DNA from: Rhabdophis nuchalis
Taxonomy: Eukaryota; Chordata; Lepidosauria; Squamata; Natricidae
Assembly: GCA_039707465.1 (NCBI GenBank)
Contig: CM077648.1
Location: 69,583,619-69,647,618, forward strand
Direction: 5' to 3'
DNA: 64,000 bases
Position 1 is the stretch's first letter. Each line of letters opens with the position of its first letter. A program made the position numbers and the translations under genes. Shown piece by piece: positions 56,545 to 64,000 of this stretch. The notes below the pieces were generated by a model. That model made no database searches, was not told where the DNA came from, and was given only the letters and a program-made list of their open reading frames with translations.

Positions 56545-56556
56545 AACAACATAATG

Positions 56557-56930
56557 TTTTGACGTTAACTACATTTGACCTTTTATGTTTCACATTTGAC
56601 ATTTGATGTTTTTACTTTCACATTTCACATTTTATGTTTACTAAAAACGACACAATTGCATTTTCATGGTCTTGGGTGATAAGCTATTGTTTCATCTCTT
56701 CATCGATACCTGTCTTGATTTTAGATCTGATTTCTTCCTTCTTTTAGTTAAACTTTTCTAGCTCACTCAGGATGAGAGAGTCTTCTTCGACAGAAATTTG
56801 ATTGTCATCCAACTCATTTGAAATAAGGTTGCTTATCATATTGAACTTCAGGTCTAAAATCAGAACCAGTATGGATGAAGAGATGAAACAATCGCTTATC
56901 ACCCAAGGTATGAAAATGCAATTGTGTCAG
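56557..56930 (-). pseudogene. Charged ORF remnant with fold-back (possibly Polinton)
   Basis: Minus translation gives ISNLISNELDDNQISVEEDS, LILSELEKFN, KKEEIRSKIKTGIDEEMKQ with stops. It is contiguous with the sequence at 54700-54780 once the inserted element is removed. It may belong to the same Polinton as 53190-54210. No known domain is recognised. Confidence 0.35.
56649..56928. repeat. Long inverted repeat
   Basis: Arms 56649-56730 and 56848-56928 are near-perfect reverse complements over about 57 bp (GACACAATTGCATTTTCAT... outward) with partial complementarity further in (TGATTTTAGATCTGA / TCAGGTCTAAAATCA). The spacer is about 117 bp. Confidence 0.85.
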
Positions 56931-57429
56931 GTGTACCAGTAGGGACGATTTGAATCGGTTCACTGAACCAGTAAAAACCACCTCTGTTTGGCCCCGCCCA
57001 TGCTTGCCCACTTCCACCTGCTCTCTGCCCACCCATTCTGGCTGGCCACCCCACCCACTATATATGTTGCCTTCACCACATGGTCCAGCTAATTGCCTCG
57101 CCAGTCACCTCACCTGCTCAGCTCACCAAAAGTAAACAATGCATACTGACCACTTGCCCTTCACCTTGGGTTGGGGGCTGGAGCTTAGGGACATGCCATT
57201 CTCTGAGGCTCTGGAGCCATTACCTCCCTCGGCTGGGTTGGGGAATGCACCATTCCCCAGCTCCAGCCTTGCTTGCCCTGGAGCTGCTTTCCGCTCACTG
57301 CCTGCCTCGCTCATCTACCTTCATGCCTGTGGCTGCTTCTCTTCTCGTTCTCAGGCTCATACACAGAGCAAACATGAGAAGGAGGTGAGAAGCACCCAGG
57401 TTGAACGCTAGAAGACTTGGCCAGCTGGA

Positions 57430-57590
57430 CCTTTCTGTTGGTTCTGTGGGCATGACTTGGTGGGAGTGGCTTGGTGGGTTGCCAGGAGTGATGTAAAGTT
57501 AGCCAGTTAGTCCACTCAGACACATGACCCCCCACCAACCAAGCCGTGCCCACAGAACTGGTAGGGGAAAAAAATAGAATTTCACCTCTG
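57430..57590. mobile_element. Palindromic MITE-like repeat
   Basis: TGGTTCTGTGGGCATGACTT (57439 onward) is roughly the reverse complement of AACCAAGCCGTGCCCACAGAAC (57537-57558). The outer sequence ATAGAATTTCACCTCTG resembles ACCACCTCTG at 56977, so a related end lies at about 56935-56990. Confidence 0.5.
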
Positions 57591-58860
57591 TCACAAAGCT
57601 AACAATACCTAAGAATCATTATCATAGCTAGTTTGATTTTTATGAGCAAAGCATTTTAATACTGTGCTAAAACAGGTCACTTTACCCCATGACCAATAAA
57701 CAGAAACAAAAGTCTTAGATATTTTGACCAACTATATTTATAATATTTTTATTTAAAATGCCATTTAAATTATCAAAGAATGAAAGAGAGTGAAGTTGCA
57801 ATTTTAATTTTTGCCAAACTGCAGTTTTAATTACTACCACGTACCAATTACTAGCTGCATCTAGTGCACACTTTCTTAAGAATAATATTACTGTACATAG
57901 CTGACTTTTGTCCCAAATAGATCTTCATGGAAATTAACTACAGATTATATTTAAATTAGGTTTTTGATTGAAGATTTTCTTCATCAACACAGCAATGCTT
58001 TTGGATAAATTAATGCTTGCCAATAGAAAAGACTAGAGTAATTAAAAAACAAAGTGTTTAAAGAGACATAGACCATTTAAACATATTTAATAAACACTTG
58101 TGCCACTTACAATTTTAAAACTTTTTTTAAAAAAATATGTATTTACAAATATTCATTATCTTCACTTCTAAGAACAGGGCTATTTTGTTTCAATAGCTTT
58201 CTTACTTATTTGGACTTCATAAAATTGATCATTAATTGTAGTTATGCTAGATTTTTCTAGATTCTGTAACATATTCCCTATTCATTATTGAATACCTTAA
58301 ATATTACACTCAACAAACTTTCTTTTTTTTCTTATTCTATTCTTTCATTTCAGTTTAACTGTTATTATATCTAGTTCTTTGGTTAATTAGGGGTAATTAA
58401 AAATATTAATTCTAGCCCTTCTTAAAATTGCTTTGTAAATCATGACATATTTTGATTTATTGTGCTAATTTGGTGGAATTCTAGACTTGTTTAAAAAAAT
58501 AAATTAGATAATGGCTTAAAGGTAAATGTATGTACCAGCATCATTTGTGTTGCTTCTTAGTGTAGAACAATTACTTCTTATAGATGATTTAATTGAAACA
58601 GGACTTTTTAAAAAGAATACAATAAACAAATTCAGATCTGCCTCTCAATAGAACTCACATGGAATGTGGTGGCTGCTGCTGTGATCTCTTTGACATAATT
58701 TTCTACTCTGCATAAGTAATAAAAATTTCACAAATATAAGTGTTGTGGATATTTGTTCTTCCATTTTAATTACTAATACTTAATATCTAATATTAATAAT
58801 TACAGTCATTGTTCTGACTATACTTATTAAAATTACTAAAATTATTATATGTATATACTA
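57591..58860. other. AT-rich unique-looking intron sequence
   Basis: No coding, RNA or repeat signal was recognised. Splice-flanked EGF-type or VWC-type exons were looked for on both strands and not seen. Confidence 0.6.
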
Positions 58861-58896
58861 CACTACACACTACACACACACAAACACACACACAGA
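58861..58896. repeat. (CA)n microsatellite
   Basis: Interrupted CACAC and ACACTACACAC units. Confidence 0.85.
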
Positions 58897-59102
58897 ACCT
58901 TTATTTTCATTGTACAAAATAAATACAACAAAATTGGTTGTAATTGTAACAATGTACATAAAGCAATTAGCAATTGTCTTTCATATTTGTAGTCATAAAC
59001 ATTCTTCTAAAGTGTTACAAGGGAGGAAGGAAATTCCTTCTATGACTAGTCACAGAATACAAATTGGTGACTTGGGCTACTGTAACTTAAATCTCTGCCT
59101 AG

Positions 59103-59280
59103 GACAGGGATCAGCAACCTTAAACACTCAAACAGCCATTTCCCACAGAAAAAAAACCACAGGGAGCCACAAAACCTGGGTGGGTGTGGCCAACTTGACA
59201 TCACTCACTCCTATCCAGTCACATGACAGCCCCCAGCCACGCCTACCCAGCCAGTCATTAAGGCAGAGAACCAGTTGTTA
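59103..59280. mobile_element. Possible hAT-like MITE
   Basis: The left end AGGGATCAGCAACCTTAAAC resembles the CAGGGGTCGGCAACCTT termini of hAT elements. The body contains GGGTGGGTGTGGCC. A right terminal repeat was not seen. Confidence 0.35.
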
Positions 59281-59689
59281 AATTATTTGCCCTGCCTGGC
59301 CTCGCCCCTCTATCTATCTCTCTCTATCTCTCTATCGCTCTCTCTCCCAGGAGATGAGACTGGCTCCTGGGACATCTTCTGCAGGATCCCCTTCAACCCT
59401 GGCAGTGCCATGGGATACCTAACTGAATTAAAAGGACAGCAGAGAAACACATCTATCTGAAATTTAAACCATAGGGCACATAACAAGAAACTGCATCAGA
59501 GAGAATGCATACTTCTGTTATGACCTATCACCACTTAGTTTCAATGTGAGAAATTTCAATCACTCTTTCACAACTTGACTTCTTCCTGGTAGCACTGGAT
59601 TTCTTTAACAGCACAACTGAGGAATAATGGGAGTGTAGTGCCCTCTGGAGGTCCATTACATCCTTATTCCTACCTTCCACCCTTCTTTT

Positions 59690-59830
59690 CCCTTCCCCCC
59701 CCTCCACTGATTTCACCTCCCTCCCTCCTGATTTCTCCTCCCTCCCTCCCTCCCTCCACTGATTTTACCTCCCTCCCTCCTGATTTCTCCTCCCTCCCTC
59801 CCTCCCTCCTCTGATTTCACCTTCCTCCCT
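59690..59830. repeat. CCTCC-rich minisatellite
   Basis: Units of TGATTT(C/T)(A/T)CCTCCCTCCCTCC repeat three to four times with CCTC runs. Confidence 0.8.
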
Positions 59831-59899
59831 TTAATCCTGTATATTATGGTTCATTATTGTTAATATTTATTAAAGAATGTTGTGTAGCTTAGAAGCTCT

Positions 59900-60640
59900 C
59901 TGCAAAAATAATTGCAGCTGTTGTTTGTGGCTGAAGCTATCCACCTACTTTTATTCCACTTTTAAGGGGGAGGGAAGAAAAGACCCAGGCAGATCCCTCT
60001 CTGAATAGCCTCCCATCCGAATTTCAAATGATTTGCTCTCCGATCCTCTGATGAACAGACCCCACTCCTCTTTTGTACTTTATTTTGTACTCTTTTTGGC
60101 CTTTATTTTCCCCATTTATTGGGGAAAATTGGATTTTTATTGGGTCTTCCCCCAGCCCCATGCCAAAGGGAAAGCCAGCCAACTTTTCCTCCTAGAAACC
60201 CCCCTATCCTTCCCCCTGCTCCCTGCTCCCTTCCCCCTACCCCCCACTCAATCCCAATTTGGGACAGAAAAGTTTTCTGGAAATGTGTGTTAGAGTAATG
60301 TCAAAGTGCGCCATCTGATCCTCTGGGGCTCAGCCTGCAACTCTCCACGCTCCTCCAGGCCCACTTGCTGAGCAGGGGGGAGCAGCCCTGATGCCTCCAC
60401 TCCCCCTCCCCCATGGCCCCAGCCATTGCTGCCCAGCTTCCTCAAAGGTGCTTTGCATTTCAAAGATGGCAGCTCATGTCTGGAGGTGCTGGACAATGTC
60501 CCACTGTGAGAGCCAGGCCAGGTCTCTCTACTCTCCAACTCGCCAATGGGGGCATTTCTGCCAGGCCAGCCCCCCCCCCACCCTGGATTTTTGTGCTCAG
60601 CACTCAGCCAGGGGAAGGGAGCGCTTCCCCATGCCTCCCC
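59900..60640. other. Unassigned sequence
   Basis: Mixed composition with a GC- and C-rich part (60200-60640). No gene or known repeat was recognised. Confidence 0.4.
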
Positions 60641-60644
60641 CTCC

Positions 60645-61860
60645 TTTTTTTTTTGTTTCTTCATGGTTTTTTTTGTTTTATTTATATTACTTTCAATTTC
60701 CATCCAACAGTATGTAATCTGGGTACAGTTATTTGAACAGTTATAATCCACATATTTGTTGTTATATTAATCACAATAATATTAATAATATTACTATATA
60801 ATAACGATAGTATAATAGTATAATAACAATAATATATAACATCATCTTCTCTAAATTTCTCCACATTAACATTTCCTCTTTTTATATTTCCTCCTTTCTA
60901 ACTTCTGTTTCTATTGTCTAACCATTGATAAAATACATCCCACATCAAAAAATATTCAGTTTCTTTATCATTAATTTATAAACGGAATCTGTCCATTTCT
61001 GCACATTCTAGTATTTTCTTTACATTTTCTTTTGATGAAATCTCACCGTTTTTCCATTGTGCAAATGCAATTCTGGCTGCAAACCAGATATATAGTCTTT
61101 TTATCATATTTTTCCAGTAGGATGCCCAACAAAAATGTCTCTGGTTTCAAATCTATGTGCTGCTTTATCATTTTTTCCAACCAAGTATGTATTTTTCTCC
61201 AATATTATTTAGCTTTTGGGCAGGTCCACCACATATGATAGTATGAAGATCTATCTTTATACATTTTGGCCAATGTTGCCAGTGCATCTATACAAATTTT
61301 CTTTATATACAGTTGACATAGTCAATTTAACATTTCTATCCCATAGTTTCTGCCATTTATTTAATACTATTGCACATCCAAAATTTTTAGCTCAGGCGAT
61401 CATTGTCTCCTTAACCTACTCACTTCAAGTTTAATACTTAGTATATAAGAATATAATTTCTTTATCAGTTCATCTGTTCCAGTTAATATCTGGTCTCATT
61501 CTGTCAATTCTTTATCAAAGGCCTATGTTTTAGCATCTTTTTCGTAACAGGATTGTATCTGCATATGTGGCCACCATGCAATATCTATCCCTTGACTACT
61601 AAGTTCCTGTTTAGTTTTTAGTTCCCCTTTGTCATTCAAAATGTCGTTGTACCTTACAATTTTTTCCATATTAATAACATTGGGATGTGCCAATGTCTCC
61701 ATAGTGGAAAGCCAGATTGGTATTTTCAAATATTGTTGTTCTTTTATTTTAAACTAGACTGATAACAATGCATTCCTAACATAGTGTCTCTGAAAATAAC
61801 TATGTATCTTATTCTTCCCATACCAAAAAAGGCATGCCAACCTAGTTGAAGATCATTTTT
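60645..61860 (-). mobile_element. L1 LINE, 3' end (5'-truncated)
   Basis: Poly-T at 60645-60680 (poly-A on minus), an AT-rich 3'UTR, then ORF2 C-terminal sequence up to about 61860, where CR1 copy 11 starts. It is the same family as the L1 at 3207-4345. Confidence 0.72.
61040..61729 (-). pseudogene. L1 ORF2 C-terminal fragments
   Basis: The best frame, 61523-61729, reads NMEKIVRYNDILNDKGELKT, KQELSSQGIDIAWWPHMQIQ and SCYEKDAK, homologous to 4063-4302. Below it, 61040-61300 translates in shifted frames to the cysteine-motif and C-terminal region (YHMWWTC-type, plus-strand ATGATAGTATGAAG area). Multiple stops. Confidence 0.68.
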
Positions 61861-64000
61861 TTAAAAATTAAATTTATATCCCGCCCTTCTCCAAACGGAC
61901 CCAGGGCGGCGCACAGGAATGTTAAAATACATACAAAACATATAAAATTTAAAAAACTTATTCTAGTAAAACCTGTGCTAAAAACCGAATTAAAATCCCA
62001 AATTTAAAACTGTCTAATGGTCAATACAGGGGGTTACGCTAGGCCGGCTAGATGGAATAAATGTGTCTTCAGACACTTGCGGAAGAGGCGGAGGTCAGAG
62101 ATGGTGCGGAGTTCAGGGGGTAGGTCGTTCCAGAGGGCTGGCCCAGCCACAGAGAAGGCTCTTCCCCTGGGTGTCGCCAGTCGGCATTGTCCAGCCGACG
62201 GCACCCTGAGGAGGCCCTCTCTGTGGGAGCGTATCGGTCTGAGGGATGTATGGGGCAGGAGGCGGTCTCGCATATAACTAGGCCCCGAGCCATGGAGCGC
62301 TTTAAAGATGGTCGTCAAGACCTTGAAGCGCACCCGAAAGACCACAGGGAGCCAGTGCAGCTCGCGCAGGATAGGTGTTATGTGGGAGTGTCTAGGCGCT
62401 CCCGTAATCACCCGCGCGGCTGCGTTCTGGACTAGCTGCAGCTTTCGGGTGCACCTCAAGGGAAGCCCCATGTAGAGAGCATTACAGTAGTCGAGTCGAG
62501 AGGTGACGAGTGCTTGAGTGACTGTGCGTAGGGCACCCCGATCCAGTAAGGGGCGCAATTGGCGCATCAAGCGTACCTGATGGAACGCCCCCCTGGCCAC
62601 GGCTGCCACGTGATCTTCCATAGACAGCCGGGAATCCAGGAGGACACCCAAATTGCGCGCCCTCTCCACGGGGGCCGGTGTTTCGCCCCCAATGGCCAGT
62701 GTTAGAATAATCTGGCTGAACCGGGGCGCCGGAAGCCACAGCCACTCAGTCTTGGACGGGTTGAGCTTGAGTTTGTTACCACCCATCCAGATCCGTACGG
62801 CCTCCAAACACCGGGACATAACCTCAACGGCATCGTTGGGGTGGTCTGGGGTGGATATGTACAACTGAGTATCATCAGCGTACAGATGATATCCCACCCC
62901 AAAACCACGGATGATCTCACCCAGCGGCTTCATATATGTGTTGAATAGTAGGGGCGAGAGGACTGACCCCTGAGGAACCCCACATATGAGGGGCCTCGAG
63001 GCCGACCTCTGCCCCCCTGTCAACACATATTGCGACTGACCAGAGAGGTAGGATGAGAACCACCGCAAAACGGTGCCTCCCAACCCCAACCCCCCCAGTC
63101 GGCGCAATAGGATACCATGGTCGATGGTATCAAAAGCCGCTGAGAGGTCTAATAGGACTAGGATAGAGGAATGTCCTCTATCCCGCGCCCTCCAGAGATC
63201 ATCAACCAACGCGACCAATGCCGTCTCGGTGCTGTGCCCGGGTCGGAAGCCGGACTGGCGCGGGTCTAGATAATCAACTTCCTCCAAGTGTCGCGGAAAC
63301 TGTTGGGCCACCACACTCTCAACAACCTTCACTAGAAAGTGGAGGTTGGAGACAGGACGATAGTTCTCTAATAATGCTGGATCCAGGGACGGCTTCTTGA
63401 GGAGGGGCCTTACTACTGCCTCTTTCAAGACGGCAGGCAAGGACCCCTCACTCAAAGATGCGTTGACAATGCCCTGGAGCCAGCCTCGTGTCGTCTCCCA
63501 GGATGCCAGTACAAGCCAGGAGGGACACGGGTCCAATAAACATGTGGTAGCCCTAAGTCTCTTTGACAACTTGTCCATATCCTCGGTGGTAACAAAATCA
63601 AACTCCTCCCAGGATGGTGTCACAAGATCAGCCTCGGCCCGCTCGACTGGGCCACTGTCGATGGAGGGTAACTCGTTCCGAATCCGAGTGATTTTCTCCT
63701 GCAGATAAATCCCAAATTCCTCTGCTCGACCCTGTAAAGGGGCTTCCCGCAGCCTCTGTTGAAGGAGGGAGTGGGTCACCCCAAACAGGGCGGCAGGGCG
63801 GTTATCTGCGGATGCAATAAGAGTGGCACAATACTCACGTTTGGCCACTCTTAACGCCACTAAGTAAGTCCTAATATGGTCTCTCACTAGTGTTCGGTCG
63901 GCTTCGGAGCGAGAAGATCTCCATCTGCTCTCTAGGCGTCTCTTGTGGCGCTTCATCTCCCTAAGCCCCTCGGTGAACCAAGGAGCCCAGGTGGTTCGTC
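61861..64000 (-). mobile_element. L3/L2-like CR1 LINE (copy 11), runs off window
   Basis: The 3' tail (TTAAATTT), hairpin (CCCGCCCTTCTCCAAACGGACCCAGGGCGGCG), 3'UTR, complete RT and linker are present. The 5' portion lies beyond 64000. It has the longest intact frame of the family here. Confidence 0.9.
62034..63956 (-). CDS. CR1-group ORF2, linker and complete reverse transcriptase (640 codons, intact)
   Basis: The open frame begins in the basic linker after the endonuclease (MKRHKRRLESRWRSSRSEAD) and covers the whole RT: CLLDPCPSWLVLASWETTRG, RPLLKKPSLDPALLENYRPV, SGFRPGHSTETALVAL, palm A LLDLSAAFDTIDHG, CGVPQGSVLSPLLF, palm C YADDTQLYIS, KTEWLWLPAPRF, LDYCNALYMGLPLRCTRKLQ, ILRELHWLPV, and the C-terminal LWNDLPPELRTISDLR. 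It ends in HLAGLA. No stop or frameshift is present in 1.9 kb. The real protein starts further upstream, outside the window, with the endonuclease. Intact catalytic motifs suggest a recently active or very young copy. Confidence 0.9.
   Translation of the reverse strand: MKRHKRRLESRWRSSRSEADRTLVRDHIRTYLVALRVAKREYCATLIASADNRPAALFGVTHSLLQQRLREAPLQGRAEEFGIYLQEKITRIRNELPSIDSGPVERAEADLVTPSWEEFDFVTTEDMDKLSKRLRATTCLLDPCPSWLVLASWETTRGWLQGIVNASLSEGSLPAVLKEAVVRPLLKKPSLDPALLENYRPVSNLHFLVKVVESVVAQQFPRHLEEVDYLDPRQSGFRPGHSTETALVALVDDLWRARDRGHSSILVLLDLSAAFDTIDHGILLRRLGGLGLGGTVLRWFSSYLSGQSQYVLTGGQRSASRPLICGVPQGSVLSPLLFNTYMKPLGEIIRGFGVGYHLYADDTQLYISTPDHPNDAVEVMSRCLEAVRIWMGGNKLKLNPSKTEWLWLPAPRFSQIILTLAIGGETPAPVERARNLGVLLDSRLSMEDHVAAVARGAFHQVRLMRQLRPLLDRGALRTVTQALVTSRLDYCNALYMGLPLRCTRKLQLVQNAAARVITGAPRHSHITPILRELHWLPVVFRVRFKVLTTIFKALHGSGPSYMRDRLLPHTSLRPIRSHREGLLRVPSAGQCRLATPRGRAFSVAGPALWNDLPPELRTISDLRLFRKCLKTHLFHLAGLA

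Noticed and set aside
57139..57411. Plus-strand 90-102 codon frames in GC-rich sequence considered as exons
   Set aside because: No splice signals or recognisable domain. They lie in MITE-like repeat sequence.
57591..58860. Search for a further NELL2 exon
   Set aside because: No cysteine-spaced open segment with splice sites was found on either strand by eye.

Overview
This window looks like intronic DNA from a vertebrate, most likely a squamate reptile. The evidence is one host exon with vertebrate splice signals and a repeat complement typical of squamates: L3/L2-like CR1-group LINEs whose 3' tails grade into assorted microsatellites, canonical amniote CR1, L1, chromodomain Ty3/gypsy elements, a Tigger DNA transposon and Polinton/Maverick remnants. 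The clade within squamates is not resolved here. No bacterial or viral gene layout, rRNA, tRNA or CRISPR array was seen.

Host gene. The only convincing host coding sequence is a 129-nt phase 1-1 exon at 7470-7598 (+) encoding one six-cysteine EGF-like module that reads as NELL2. Most of the window is therefore probably NELL2 intron filled with nested transposons.

Layout. 1-4.4 kb: L3/L2-like CR1 copies around and inside a decayed L1. 4.65-6.69 kb: an L1-derived insertion with 5'UTR, ORF1 and 3'UTR but no ORF2 (HAL1-like), bounded by a 17-bp target-site duplication (TSD). 7.1-8.6 kb: MITE, NELL2 exon, microsatellites. 9.0-10.05 kb and 31.5-32.7 kb: two parts of a Polinton, the second with protein-primed DNA polymerase B motifs, apparently separated by a stack of later insertions. 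That stack is an LTR-like sequence, Ty3/gypsy copy A (10.57-18.68 kb, its 5' LTR resuming near 31.05 kb), then CR1 copy 4 in that LTR, CR1 copies 5 and 6 in copy 4, and a 5'-inverted (twin-primed) L1 in copy 6. 33.9-42.1 kb: old gypsy copy C, interrupted by another repeat that holds young gypsy copy B (34,472-40,439, TSD CCCAG, 325-bp LTRs differing at 5 sites). 42.1-45.0 kb: canonical CR1 with an L3-like CR1 inside. 45.0-50.9 kb: an L1 3' half interrupted by a Tigger with an intact 699-aa transposase and by a solo LTR. 51.1-53.2 kb: a different gypsy pol remnant. 53.2-54.2 kb: Polinton capsid-like remnant. 54.78-56.54 kb: a second ORF2-less insertion with a 12-bp TSD and an unrecognised ORF. 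57.6-60.6 kb: mostly AT-rich unique-looking sequence with low-complexity tracts. 60.6-64 kb: an L1 3' end and a well-preserved L3-like CR1 running off the window.

How the parts relate. The coding potential belongs to selfish elements, nearly all decayed. The best preserved are the Tigger transposase, the 640-aa CR1 RT ORF at the right edge and gypsy B. The most informative mechanistic signal is in the Ty3 copies: the putative primer-binding sequence next to the 5' LTR is complementary to a segment inside the LTR, and it covaries between copies A and B, which points to Tf1/sushi-like self-primed reverse transcription.
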